64,000 bases of DNA from Pseudomonas mendocina (GTDB lineage: Bacteria; Pseudomonadota; Gammaproteobacteria; Pseudomonadales; Pseudomonadaceae): the NCBI RefSeq assembly GCF_003008615.1, contig NZ_CP027657.1, positions 2,542,001 to 2,606,000 on the forward strand, written 5' to 3'. A program made the translations under genes and the position numbers. The notes under the pieces are model-generated. The model saw only the letters and a list, made by a program, of their open reading frames with translations, was not told where the DNA came from and searched no databases. The first letter of the stretch is position 1. Each line of letters opens with the position of its first letter. Positions 18,122-26,287 of this stretch are shown here, one piece after another.

Positions 18122-18524
18122 CACGGCACACCCTACGGGTCGATTTGGTTTGCATGGGCGGGATTGTTTAGCCTGGGCATAACCAAGCGTATGAAAAACC
18201 CGATTTAACGCACTTCAAGCCCTGTGCGACGCTGCCAAACCATGATCCCCCTGGCCTGCCAAGTCCATGTTCTGCCGTACCGCGCTCCTGCGTGGAGGCG
18301 CCTGTTGGAGCGGTTAAACCCGCTGCTGACCATCATCCTCGCCTTCTGGGCGCTGTGGCATTGCCGCCACGCTCGCCCGCCGGACGCCGTCCCCGCCCGC
18401 TGAATACCGATGGCTGCGCCATGCCCGCAGCCGCTGCTATCACCTTGTCTGCCTGTGCAACCTGTTCAAGAATCGAACGGGCCGTGCGGACACCGAGCGC
18501 CCTACTGGCGCAAGCGAGCGCAAC
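18122..18524. other. Gap between IS copy 1 and the glutamine-synthetase-like gene
   Basis: 403 bases. It begins with the right half of the IS-split palindrome (CACGGCACACCCTACGGG). The rest holds one short plus-strand frame (18242-18403) listed separately and otherwise nothing I can support. The promoter for the downstream gene should lie here, unless outward reading from the IS end drives it; no convincing -35/-10 pair was found. Confidence 0.5.
18242..18403 (+). CDS. Possible small membrane protein
   Basis: 53 codons, MIPLACQVHVLPYRAPAWRR at the start, with one predicted membrane segment in its middle (LLTIILAFWALW) and an Arg-rich tail. No clear ribosome-binding site precedes the ATG and I recognise no family. 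Kept because it is the only frame in a 400-base gap with protein-like composition; it may well be non-coding. Confidence 0.2.
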   Translation: MIPLACQVHVLPYRAPAWRRLLERLNPLLTIILAFWALWHCRHARPPDAVPAR

Positions 18525-19892
18525 ATGACGACTTTCGCCCCCGTGCAGGAAGCTCAGGACTTCCTGGCGAACAATCCCGATATCGAATTGATCGAGCTGT
18601 TCATCCTCGATGCCAATGGCGTGCCGCGTGGCAAGCTGCTGCACCGCGAGGAATTGCTGGCGCTGTACCAGAGCGGCCGGCCGCTGCCGAGCACCATGCT
18701 CGGCCTGTCCATCCAGGGTGAGGATGTCGAGGACTCCGGTCTGGTCTGGGAGGTGGGCGATATCGACTGCCGCGCCTACCCGCTGCCCGGCAGCCTGGTA
18801 CGCCTGCCCTGGCGGCAGATGCCTACCGCGGCCGTGCAGGTGTCGATGCATCCCACCGAGGGCTTGCCGGCCACCCCGGCCGATCCACGCCAGCTGCTGA
18901 TCCGCGTGATCGAGCAGCTCGAGGCCGAGGGTTATTACCCGGTGATGGCTTGCGAGCTGGAGTTCTACCTGCTCGACCAGAAGCGTGATGCCCAGGGCCG
19001 TCCGCAGCCGGCGCTGGATGCCGACGGCGGCCGCCCACGGCAGACCCAGGTCTACGGCCTGCGCGAGCTGGAGCAGATCGAACCCTTCCTGCGTGACCTC
19101 TATGCCGCCTGCAAGGCGCAGGGTATTCCCGCGCGCACGGCGATTTCCGAATACGCCCCCGGCCAGGTGGAAATCACCCTGGAGCACGGCCCGGTGCTGG
19201 CGGCGATGGATCAGGCGGTGCGCTACAAGCGCCTGGTCAAGGGCGTGGCGCACCGCCACGGCATGCAGGCCTGCTTCATGGCCAAGCCGTTCGATCACCT
19301 GGCCGGCACCGGCATGCACATGCACGTCAGCCTGGCCGATATGAAGGGCAACAACCTCTTTGCCAGTGAAGATCCTGCCGGCACGCCGCTGCTGCGCCAG
19401 GCGGTCGGCGGCATGCTCGCCAGCTTGCTCGACTCGCTGCTGTTGTTCTGCCCCAACGCCAACTCCTACCGACGTTTCCAGGCCAACAGCTACGCGCCGC
19501 TGGCGCCGACCTGGGGCGTGGACAACCGCACCGTCAGCCTGCGCGTGCCCGGCGGCCCGGCGAATACCCGCCACGTCGAGCATCGTATCTGCGGCGCCGA
19601 TGCCAACCCTTACCTGGCGGCGGCGGCGATCCTTGCTGGGATTCACCGTGGTATTCGTGACCACCTCGACCCCGGCGCGCCGATCGAAGGCAACGGCTAC
19701 GCCCAGGCCAAGGAGCGCCTGCCCACTGAGTGGTCAGCTGCGATCCACGCGCTTGAGCGCTCCGACTGGGCACGTGATGCCTTCGGCGCCGACTTCCTCA
19801 AGGTCTTTCTCGCGGTCAAGCGTGCTGAGTATCGCCAGTTCATGGGCGAAGTCGGCGAGCAGGATTGGCGCTGGTACCTGAGCAACGCCTGA
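18525..19892 (+). CDS. Glutamine synthetase family protein, probable gamma-glutamylpolyamine synthetase (PuuA/SpuB-like)
   Basis: 455 residues. C-terminal catalytic glutamine synthetase domain with the Glu/His metal ligands in EYAPGQVEITLEHGP, the GTGMHMHVSL loop, ANSYRRF and PNPYLAAAA-type (ANPYLAAAAIL) segments; it lacks the adenylylation-site region of GlnA and is of the type that joins glutamate to amines at the expense of ATP. The neighbour 20034-21350 is a PuuB-like flavoprotein, so the pair fits the first two steps of glutamylated putrescine catabolism. Several Pseudomonas paralogues differ in amine preference (putrescine, spermidine, diaminopropane, ethanolamine), so substrate is open. 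The ribosome-binding site is weak. The first gene inside the IS-bracketed segment. Confidence 0.88.
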   Translation: MTTFAPVQEAQDFLANNPDIELIELFILDANGVPRGKLLHREELLALYQSGRPLPSTMLGLSIQGEDVEDSGLVWEVGDIDCRAYPLPGSLVRLPWRQMPTAAVQVSMHPTEGLPATPADPRQLLIRVIEQLEAEGYYPVMACELEFYLLDQKRDAQGRPQPALDADGGRPRQTQVYGLRELEQIEPFLRDLYAACKAQGIPARTAISEYAPGQVEITLEHGPVLAAMDQAVRYKRLVKGVAHRHGMQACFMAKPFDHLAGTGMHMHVSLADMKGNNLFASEDPAGTPLLRQAVGGMLASLLDSLLLFCPNANSYRRFQANSYAPLAPTWGVDNRTVSLRVPGGPANTRHVEHRICGADANPYLAAAAILAGIHRGIRDHLDPGAPIEGNGYAQAKERLPTEWSAAIHALERSDWARDAFGADFLKVFLAVKRAEYRQFMGEVGEQDWRWYLSNA

Positions 19893-19910
19893 AGGCCCTT
19901 ATTTGAAGAA

Positions 19911-19973
19911 GTCGCGGCTGAAGCCCCTCCCACATGAGACGCCACGCTCCGTGGGAGGGGCTTCAGCCGCGAC
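19911..19973. repeat. GTGGGAGGGGCTTCAGCC-type inverted repeat
   Basis: Perfect 23-base arms at 19911-19933 and 19951-19973, outer ends GTCGCGGCTGAAG, inner ends CCCTCCCAC, separated by 17 bases. Same family as 45197-45257, 45345-45398, 49577-49636 and 61392-61438. It starts 19 bases after the preceding stop codon and could stabilise or terminate that transcript. Confidence 0.85.
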
Positions 19974-19985
19974 GAGTGATTCATC

Positions 19986-20008
19986 GGTGCGCACGGCGCA
20001 CCCTACGG
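19986..20008. repeat. GTAGGGTGCGC-type palindromic repeat, intact copy
   Basis: Reads GGTGCGCACGG then CGCACCCTACGG on the plus strand. This is an unoccupied example of the palindrome that both IS481 copies have entered elsewhere in the window. Located in the 141-base gap between the glutamine-synthetase-like gene and the PuuB-like gene. Confidence 0.82.
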
Positions 20009-20033
20009 CGGCAATCGCCACAAGGATTCTGCA

Positions 20034-21350
20034 ATGAACGCGATCAACCAACATGCCAAACCCGCCGCCGAGCGCGCGCCGTCCTACTACTCGGCTTCGC
20101 TCAATTTCGAGAGCGACTACCCGACCCTGCAGGGCAGTGTCACCGTCGACGTGGCCATCATCGGCGGCGGCTTCACCGGCATCGCCACGGCGGTGGAATT
20201 GGCCGAGCGTGGCCTCAAGGTGGCCGTGGTGGAGACCAACAAGGTCGGCTGGGGGGCCAGCGGGCGTAACGGCGGCCAGGTCACCGGCAGCCTGTCCGGC
20301 GACGAGGCCATGCGCAAGCAGATGCGCAACACCCTCGGCGACGAGGTGGACGACTTCATCTGGCACCTGCGCTGGCGCGGCCACGAGATCATCAAGAACC
20401 GCGTGGCCAAGTACGGCATCGACTGCGACCTCAAGCATGGCCACCTGCATACGGCGATGAAGGCCAGCCATATGGACGAGCTCAAGGCGACCTACGACGA
20501 AGCGCTGCGCCGTGGCATGGGCGACGAGGTCACCCTGCTCGACGCTGCCGGCGTGCGTGCGCAACTGGGCAGCGACCTGTACTGCGGTGCGTTGAAGAAC
20601 ACCCGCAACATGCACCTGCACCCGCTCAACCTGTGCCTCGGCGAGGCCAGGGCTGCCGAGAGCCTGGGCGCGCTGATCTTCGAACACTCCGAGGTGCTGG
20701 ATATCGTCCACGGCCCGCGTCCGGCGGTGGTCACCACGGGCGGGCGCATCGAGGCCAAGCAGGTACTGCTGGCCGGCGACGTCTACCACAAGCTGGAGCG
20801 GCGCAAGCTCAAGGGCATGATCTTCCCGGCCATGGGCGGCATCGTCACCACCGCGCCGCTGGGCGCCGAACTGATCGAAGCGATCAACCCCTATGACCTC
20901 GCGGTTTACGACTGCCGCTTCGTGCTCGACTACTATCGCCTCACCGGCGATGGCCGTCTGTTGTTCGGCGGTGGCGCCAACTACTCCGGGCGTGATTCAC
21001 GCGACATCGCCGGCGAGCTACGCCCGTGCATCGAGAGCACCTTCCCGCAGCTCAAGGGCGTGCAGATCGACTTTCAGTGGAGCTGCGCCATGGGCATCGT
21101 GATGAACCGCATCCCGCAGCTGGGCAAGCTCTCATCCAACGTCTGGTACTGCCAGGGCTATTCCGGCCATGGCGTGGCGACCACCCACATCATGGGCGAG
21201 ATCATGGCCAAGGCAATCACCGGCGACCTGGAGCAGTTCGACACCTTCGCCGCCTGCAAGCACATCAAGGTGCCGCTGGGCGACCAGCTCGGCAACCCGA
21301 TGCTGGCGGCGGGCATGTGGTACTACCAGATGCTGGAGAAGTTGCGCTGA
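20034..21350 (+). CDS. FAD-dependent oxidoreductase, probable gamma-glutamylputrescine oxidase (PuuB-like)
   Basis: 438 residues of the DAO/glycine-oxidase fold. FAD-binding VAIIGGGFTGIATAVELAE near residue 40 is followed by GWGASGRNGGQV, a signature shared with PuuB/OrdL proteins. The C-terminal QGYSGHGVATTHIMGE is the matching FAD-end motif. It should oxidise the glutamylated (or free) amine to an aldehyde, releasing ammonia or amine and H2O2. AAGGA lies eight bases before the ATG. Transcribed in the same direction as the synthetase, 141 bases downstream, with two palindromes in between. The aldehyde dehydrogenase (PuuC) and gamma-glutamyl hydrolase (PuuD) steps are missing next door. Confidence 0.88.
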   Translation: MNAINQHAKPAAERAPSYYSASLNFESDYPTLQGSVTVDVAIIGGGFTGIATAVELAERGLKVAVVETNKVGWGASGRNGGQVTGSLSGDEAMRKQMRNTLGDEVDDFIWHLRWRGHEIIKNRVAKYGIDCDLKHGHLHTAMKASHMDELKATYDEALRRGMGDEVTLLDAAGVRAQLGSDLYCGALKNTRNMHLHPLNLCLGEARAAESLGALIFEHSEVLDIVHGPRPAVVTTGGRIEAKQVLLAGDVYHKLERRKLKGMIFPAMGGIVTTAPLGAELIEAINPYDLAVYDCRFVLDYYRLTGDGRLLFGGGANYSGRDSRDIAGELRPCIESTFPQLKGVQIDFQWSCAMGIVMNRIPQLGKLSSNVWYCQGYSGHGVATTHIMGEIMAKAITGDLEQFDTFAACKHIKVPLGDQLGNPMLAAGMWYYQMLEKLR

Positions 21351-21362
21351 AAGGTGCGCGTA

Positions 21363-22268
21363 TCAGGCCATATCGCTCTGGCTGAACTCCTCGGCGAGGA
21401 AGTCGATCAGGGTGCGTACCGACGGCAGCAGGCCGCGGCGGGAGGGGAAGATGGCGTGGACGATGCCGCACTTGGGTGCCCAGCCCGGCAGCATCTCCAC
21501 CAGCCTGCCGGCGGCCAGGTCGTCACGCACCGCCACACGCGGCAGGTGGACGATGCCGACCCCTGCCAGCGCACCGTCGCGCAGGGCGCGCAGGTCATCG
21601 GTGATCATCCTTGGCCGGTGCGTGATCACCTGCTTGCCATCGTCCGGGCCGAGCAGTTCCCACTGGTATTCGCGCTGCGCGCCGCCCCAGTGCAGGCTTG
21701 GCAGGCGGCCCAGTTCGTCGGGGTGAAAACCCTGCGGCAGCGAGGCCAGCAGATCCGAATGCCCGACCAGGCACTGGGTGCTGGCGGCGAGCACCTTCAT
21801 CACCATGTCGGTGTTTTCCAGCGGCGGAAAACGCACCCGCAGGGCCACGTCGAAGCCTTCGTGGAGCAGATCCACGCGACGGTTGGTGCTCTCGATGTAC
21901 AGCTCCACCAGCGGGTACTTGAGCATGTAGCGGGTCAGCATCGGCCCGACCCAGGAATTGAGCAGCGTCGTCGGGCAGGCCAGGCGAACCAGGCCGCGCG
22001 GCTCGGCGCGGTTGCGTTCGATCACCTCCGCCGCGCCTTCGGCCTCGACGCGCATGGCCAGGCAGCGCTGGTAATACGCCTGGCCGATCTCGGTGAGCGA
22101 CAGGTGTCGGCTGGTGCGGTGCAGCAGGCGCACGCCGAGGCGTTCCTCGAGCTCGGCAATGCGCCGGCTGAGCTTGGACTTGGGCATGTCCAGCGCACGC
22201 CCCGCCGCGGCGAAGCCGCCATGCTCCACCACCTGGGTGAAGTAGTAGAGGCTGTTGAGGTCTTCCAT
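21363..22268 (-). CDS. LysR-family transcriptional regulator
   Basis: 301 residues: winged helix at 1-60 (LNSLYYFTQVVEHGGFAAAG, DMPKSKLSRRIAELEERLGV, RLLHRTSRHLSLT) followed by the periplasmic-binding-like effector domain. The sequence is of the AaeR/PA-type regulators that often control a divergent small hydrolase or quinone-related gene. Divergent from the cysteine hydrolase at 22426 with 157 bases between starts. A dyad CGTTCT-N6-AGAACG (22273-22290), containing a T-N11-A core, lies right against its start codon and is a likely autoregulatory operator. Converges on the PuuB-like gene with 12 bases between stops. Confidence 0.93.
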   Translation of the reverse strand: MEDLNSLYYFTQVVEHGGFAAAGRALDMPKSKLSRRIAELEERLGVRLLHRTSRHLSLTEIGQAYYQRCLAMRVEAEGAAEVIERNRAEPRGLVRLACPTTLLNSWVGPMLTRYMLKYPLVELYIESTNRRVDLLHEGFDVALRVRFPPLENTDMVMKVLAASTQCLVGHSDLLASLPQGFHPDELGRLPSLHWGGAQREYQWELLGPDDGKQVITHRPRMITDDLRALRDGALAGVGIVHLPRVAVRDDLAAGRLVEMLPGWAPKCGIVHAIFPSRRGLLPSVRTLIDFLAEEFSQSDMA

Positions 22269-22272
22269 TGAT

Positions 22273-22290
22273 CGTTCTCCAAATAGAACG
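22273..22290. promoter_or_regulatory. Candidate LysR operator
   Basis: CGTTCT (22273-22278) and AGAACG (22285-22290) form perfect 6-bp arms around CCAAAT, with T76 and A88 giving the T-N11-A core typical of LysR sites. It lies 5 bases upstream of the LysR ATG. A second dyad GCAGT-N5-ACTGC (22350-22364) stands nearer the hydrolase gene. Confidence 0.5.
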
Positions 22291-22425
22291 CTAGAGGCAG
22301 TTTTCGCAGTCTAGTCGGTAAAAGGTCTCGAATTTAATCTTTATTCCATGCAGTGACGCACTGCTGAACGAAACCCAACGCACCGCATCGCCGGTCACCA
22401 TTGAGAACAATTCGAGGACTTCACC

Positions 22426-23055
22426 ATGACCAACGCCACCTACAACCGCCTGGACAAAGACAACGCCGTCGTACTGCTGGTCGACCACCAGGCCGGTCTG
22501 CTGTCCCTGGTTCGCGACATCGAGCCGGACAAGTTCAAGAACAACGTGCTGGCCCTGGCTGACCTCGCCAAGTTCTTCAACCTGCCGACCATCCTTACCA
22601 CCAGCTTCGAAACCGGCCCCAACGGCCCGCTGGTTCCCGAACTGAAGGAGATGTTCCCGGACGCGCCGTACATCGCCCGCCCTGGCCAGATCAACGCCTG
22701 GGACAACGAAGACTTCGTCAAGGCGATCAAGGCCACCGGCAAGAAGCAACTGATCATCGCCGGTGTGGTCACAGAGGTGTGCGTGGCGTTCCCGGCCCTG
22801 TCGGCCATCGAGGAAGGCTTCGACGTGTTCGTGGTGACCGATGCCTCGGGCACCTTCAACCAGATCACCCGTGACTCCGCCTGGAGCCGCATGACCCAGG
22901 CCGGCGCACAGCTGATGAACTGGTTCGCCGTGGCCTGCGAGCTGCACCGCGACTGGCGCAACGACGTGGAAGGCCTGGCCAAGATCTGCTCGGATCACAT
23001 CCCGGACTATCGCAACCTGATCACCAGCTACAGCGCGCTGACCGCCGGCAAGTAA
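22426..23055 (+). CDS. Isochorismatase-like cysteine hydrolase (YcaC family)
   Basis: 209 residues of the cysteine hydrolase fold. Asp20 in VVLLVDHQAG and Cys119 in GVVTEVCVAFPAL are the catalytic pair; the intervening basic residue is less clear. Closest in style to YcaC-type proteins, octameric hydrolases whose natural substrate is unknown, rather than to siderophore isochorismatases. Probably hydrolyses an amide or imide. Likely under control of the divergent LysR gene. A perfect palindromic terminator follows at 23072-23099. Confidence 0.9.
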   Translation: MTNATYNRLDKDNAVVLLVDHQAGLLSLVRDIEPDKFKNNVLALADLAKFFNLPTILTTSFETGPNGPLVPELKEMFPDAPYIARPGQINAWDNEDFVKAIKATGKKQLIIAGVVTEVCVAFPALSAIEEGFDVFVVTDASGTFNQITRDSAWSRMTQAGAQLMNWFAVACELHRDWRNDVEGLAKICSDHIPDYRNLITSYSALTAGK

Positions 23056-23071
23056 TCCTCGGCTGAAACGC

Positions 23072-23099
23072 AACCGGAGCCTGCATGCAGGCTCCGGTT
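23072..23099. terminator. Bidirectional intrinsic terminator between the cysteine hydrolase and LuxR genes
   Basis: AACCGGAGCCTGCA pairs with TGCAGGCTCCGGTT, a perfect 28-base palindrome, flanked by A-rich and T-rich edges on each side (GAAACGC / TTTCGTC). It sits between two convergent genes, serving both. Confidence 0.85.
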
Positions 23100-23112
23100 T
23101 CGTCTGTCCAGC

Positions 23113-23898
23113 TTATCCGCCGCGCTGCGCCTGCAGGAACAAGGCAAACAGCTCCGACTGCGACTTGATCCCCAGCTTGCTGTAGACGTGCTTGCGGTGC
23201 ACCTTCACGGTTTCCGCCGAGATCGCCAGCTTGCGCGCCACTTCCTTGCTGGAGTGGCCGCTGAGCATCAGCCGCACCACTTCCAGTTCGCGCCCGGTCA
23301 GTGCCGTTTCCACTTGCCGGGCCATCTGTTCCAGGCGCTCCTGCCAGGGCGGTGGGGCGCTGGGTTCGCCGGGCTCCGGTTCGAAGGCCAGGCGCTGACG
23401 CATCAGCGCGGTGACCCAGGGCTGCACCAGGCTGAGCAGGGCGATCTGTTCTGGGCGGAAGGCCTGACGCGAGCCCAGCGACAGGCACAGGGTGCGCTCG
23501 CCGGGCAGCGGCAGGTTGATCTGCACTTCGTCGGCCACCACATTGAGGCTGAAGTAGCGGCGGAAGTAATCGGTCTGCTCGAAGCATTCCGGGGCCACGT
23601 CGGCCAGGCGCACCAGGCCGTCGCGGCGACCTTCGCGGCTGGCGATGTAGAAGGGGTCGAGCAGGTACAGGCCGCGCAGGTAATCCTGGAACAGCAGGTC
23701 GGGTTCGCCGTCGTCGCCGGCGCATTCGGCCAGCACCTGCGGTCGCCCTTCGCTGAAGATCAGCGCCACCCAGCTGTCGTGTGCCACGTACTGGCCCAGT
23801 GTGCGCACCAGGGCGCGCCAGAAGTGCGGGCTGGGCAGGGCGTCGATGAGTTCGCCTACGCTGCGGTGAAAGGCGATGTCGTGCAAGGTCATGGTCAT
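23113..23898 (-). CDS. LuxR-family transcriptional regulator
   Basis: 261 residues. The C-terminal LuxR/FixJ helix-turn-helix (about 195-255) is clear: LTGRELEVVRLMLSGHSSKE, VARKLAISAETVKVHRKHVY, SKLGIKSQSELFALF. The N-terminal 180 residues have no receiver Asp motif and no autoinducer-domain signature that I can identify; it looks like the effector-binding domain of regulators found beside amine and hydrolase genes. Divergent from the nitrilase-family gene at 24039; the 140-base gap holds overlapping CCCCCGGGGG and GGGGTTACCCC dyads (23907-23923) just upstream of its start. Two ATGs are possible (23898 or 23892). Confidence 0.9.
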   Translation of the reverse strand: MTMTLHDIAFHRSVGELIDALPSPHFWRALVRTLGQYVAHDSWVALIFSEGRPQVLAECAGDDGEPDLLFQDYLRGLYLLDPFYIASREGRRDGLVRLADVAPECFEQTDYFRRYFSLNVVADEVQINLPLPGERTLCLSLGSRQAFRPEQIALLSLVQPWVTALMRQRLAFEPEPGEPSAPPPWQERLEQMARQVETALTGRELEVVRLMLSGHSSKEVARKLAISAETVKVHRKHVYSKLGIKSQSELFALFLQAQRGG

Positions 23899-23905
23899 GC
23901 CTCTA

Positions 23906-23923
23906 CCCCCCGGGGGTTACCCC
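23906..23923. promoter_or_regulatory. Candidate operator in the luxR/nitrilase intergenic region
   Basis: CCCCCGGGGG (23907-23916) overlaps GGGG-TTA-CCCC (23913-23923 region). Two nested dyads lie 8 bases upstream of the LuxR ATG and about 115 bases before the nitrilase start. Plausible regulator binding site, no consensus known to me for this regulator. Confidence 0.35.
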
Positions 23924-24038
23924 ACGTGCGTGATTTCGCCCGGGCGACCCTGTCTCCATACTCGAACCCTGGCGGATGGCTGCCGGCATTCTGGTTAGCC
24001 GCCGCGCGCCGTGCAACAACAAGAATCGGAGCCCTGTC

Positions 24039-24854
24039 ATGCAAGTCGAACTCGTCCAGCTCGCTGGCCGTGATGGCGATACCGCCTACAACCTCGCTGC
24101 CGCGCTGGAGGCCATCGCCGGTTGCGCGGCGGGCACCCGTCTGGTGGTGTTCCCGGAAACCTACCTGACCGGCTTCCCCACTGCCGAGAACATCGCCGCC
24201 CTGGCCGAGCCGCTGGATGGCCCGAGCCTGCAGGCGATCCGCCGCGCCGCCCGCGAACGTGGCCTGGCCGTGGCCATCGGCATCGCCGAAAACGACAACG
24301 GCCATTTCTACAACACCACGGTGCTGCTCGATGGCGATGACCTCGTGCTCAAGTACCGCAAGACCCATCTGTGGGCATCGGATCGCGGTGTGTTCGAACC
24401 GGGTGACCGTTACGCCACGGCGCTGCTCGATGACGTGCGCGTCGGCTTGCTGGTGTGCTTCGACATCGAATTCCCGGAAAGCGCCCGCGCCCTGGGCGAA
24501 CTGGGCGCCGAGCTGCTGATCGTCACCAACGGCAACATGGATCCCTACGGGCCGACCCATCGCACCGCGATCATGGCGCGGGCCATGGAGAACCAGGCCT
24601 ATGCGGTGATGACCAATCGCGTCGGCGCGGGTGATGGCGGCCTGGTGTTCGCCGGTGGCAGCGCAGTGGTCGATCCCTCCGGCACCCTGTTGCTGGAGGC
24701 TGGTCGCGAGCCGTGCCGGCAGACCATCGAGCTGGACTTCCAGCGCCTGGCCGAGGCGCGTCGCGACTACCGCTACCTGGATGAGCGGCGCATGCCGATG
24801 CCCGGCCAGCGTGTCGAGCACGACAGCGGTCTGCGCGAGCTGCTGATCCCCTGA
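24039..24854 (+). CDS. Carbon-nitrogen hydrolase (nitrilase superfamily amidase)
   Basis: 271 residues from ATG 24039 (MQVELVQLAGRDGDTAYNLA), with CGGAG upstream; the frame extends 21 codons further but without family similarity. Catalytic triad visible: Glu40 in VVFPETYLTGFP, Lys108 in LKYRKTHLW, Cys140 in LLVCFDIEFPE. Single-domain length and the FPE after Cys are typical of omega-amidase or N-carbamoyl-/short amide hydrolases rather than true nitrilases. Followed 107 bases later by an APC permease on the same strand and controlled, presumably, by the divergent LuxR protein; together they suggest uptake and deamidation of a small amide or amine. Exact substrate unknown. Confidence 0.9.
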   Translation: MQVELVQLAGRDGDTAYNLAAALEAIAGCAAGTRLVVFPETYLTGFPTAENIAALAEPLDGPSLQAIRRAARERGLAVAIGIAENDNGHFYNTTVLLDGDDLVLKYRKTHLWASDRGVFEPGDRYATALLDDVRVGLLVCFDIEFPESARALGELGAELLIVTNGNMDPYGPTHRTAIMARAMENQAYAVMTNRVGAGDGGLVFAGGSAVVDPSGTLLLEAGREPCRQTIELDFQRLAEARRDYRYLDERRMPMPGQRVEHDSGLRELLIP

Positions 24855-24890
24855 CTTTTCTTATTGACGGGCGCCAATGAAGTGCCCGCT

Positions 24891-24912
24891 GCGGCCCGGC
24901 CGCGCGTTTTTT
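24891..24912 (+). terminator. Candidate intrinsic terminator between amidase and permease genes
   Basis: GCGGC (24891-24895) pairs with GCCGC (24899-24903) over a three-base loop; a T tract follows after GCG. Short stem but very GC-rich. If functional, the permease has its own promoter in the AT-richer stretch 24920-24955. Confidence 0.5.
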
Positions 24913-24961
24913 ACCGACTTCGGCTCTGCCATAACAATTTAAAAAACGGGAGTAGCAAGTA

Positions 24962-26287
24962 ATGGCTCGTCTGCAACGATCCCTCTCACTGGGGGCGGTG
25001 GTGCTCTTCGGCATCGCCTACATGACCCCCATCATCGTCCTCGGCACCTTCGGCATCCTCGCCGAGATCAGCCGTGGCGCGGTGCCCGCGGCCTATGTCG
25101 CCGCCTCGCTGGCTATGCTCTTCACCGCCCTCAGCTATGCACGCATGGCCGCGTTGTTCCCGGTGGCCGGCTCGGCCTACAGCTACGTGCGCCGCAGCAT
25201 CAACGATCACCTGGGCTTCATTGCTGGCTGGTCGGTGCTGCTCGACTACCTGTTCCTGCCCATGGCCATCTGGCTGATCGGCGCGGCCTACCTGCATTCG
25301 GCCTTCCCCGAGGTGCCGCAGGCGCTGTGGGTGCTGGCCTTCATCCTGGTCACCAGCCTGATCAACGTGATCGGCTTGCGCCTGGCCAAGGGCATCAACG
25401 GCGTGCTGATGCTGGTGCAGTTCCTCGTGCTGCTGGCCTTCGTGGCGCTGTGCGTGCACTACTTACTGGGCGATGCGAGCAAGCCTTTGTGGTCGCTCGA
25501 ACCCTTCATTGGCGAGGGCATGAACGTTTCGCTGGTGATGGCCGGCGCGGCAGTGGCCTGCTACTCCTTCCTCGGCTTCGATGCGGTCAGCACCCTGACC
25601 GAGGAAACCCATGAGCCGCAGCGCACCATCCCGCGAGCGATCCTGCTGATCACCCTGATTGGCGGGCTGATCTTCGTGGTCACCGCCTACTTCGTGCAGT
25701 TGGCGCACCCGTCCATCGTCTTCGAAAGTAGCGATGCGGCGGCCTACGAGATCGCCCGCAATATCGGCGGCGATCTGTTCGTGTCGTTCTTCCTCATCGG
25801 CCTGATCGTCGGCCAATTCACCTCGGGCCTGTCGGCACAGGCCAGTGCCTCGCGTCTGATGTACGCCATGGGCCGCGACGGCGTGCTGCCGCGTGCCCTG
25901 CTCGGCACCCTGAGCCCGCGTTTCGGTACACCGGTGGGCGCCATCGTTGTGTGCGCGGTGGTGGCCTTGCTGGCGCTGAAGCTGGACGTCACCACCTCGA
26001 CCTCCTTCATCAACTTCGGCGCCTTCCTCGCCTTCAGCCTGGTCAACCTGGCGGTGATCGTGCATTTCACTCGCCAGCCACAGGCGCGCGGGGCGTTGCA
26101 GGTGCTGCGCTACCTGCTGTGCCCGCTGATCGGCCTGCTGGCGACGCTGTGGCTGATGGTCAGCCTGGATCGTCTGGCGATCATGCTCGGTTGCGCCTGG
26201 TTGGTGATCGGCGGCCTCTATCTGGCCTGGCTCACCGGAGGCTTCCGTCGCCGTCCGCCGGAGTTGCACTTCGATCCGGATGCCTGA
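24962..26287 (+). CDS. APC-family amino acid/polyamine permease (PuuP-like)
   Basis: 441 residues, twelve predicted membrane helices. The N-terminal LSLGAVVLFGIAYMTPIIVL and helix-1 unwound region are APC-type; the sequence resembles putrescine importers (PuuP/PlaP). It contains the conserved FLGFDAVSTLTEETHEPQRT segment of helix 6 and the following loop. GGGAG precedes the ATG. Located downstream of the amidase and a few kilobases from the glutamylpolyamine genes, so a polyamine or amine is the likely cargo, by context only. Its last 56 bases overlap the antisense 3' end of the PhoD-like gene. Confidence 0.9.
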   Translation: MARLQRSLSLGAVVLFGIAYMTPIIVLGTFGILAEISRGAVPAAYVAASLAMLFTALSYARMAALFPVAGSAYSYVRRSINDHLGFIAGWSVLLDYLFLPMAIWLIGAAYLHSAFPEVPQALWVLAFILVTSLINVIGLRLAKGINGVLMLVQFLVLLAFVALCVHYLLGDASKPLWSLEPFIGEGMNVSLVMAGAAVACYSFLGFDAVSTLTEETHEPQRTIPRAILLITLIGGLIFVVTAYFVQLAHPSIVFESSDAAAYEIARNIGGDLFVSFFLIGLIVGQFTSGLSAQASASRLMYAMGRDGVLPRALLGTLSPRFGTPVGAIVVCAVVALLALKLDVTTSTSFINFGAFLAFSLVNLAVIVHFTRQPQARGALQVLRYLLCPLIGLLATLWLMVSLDRLAIMLGCAWLVIGGLYLAWLTGGFRRRPPELHFDPDA

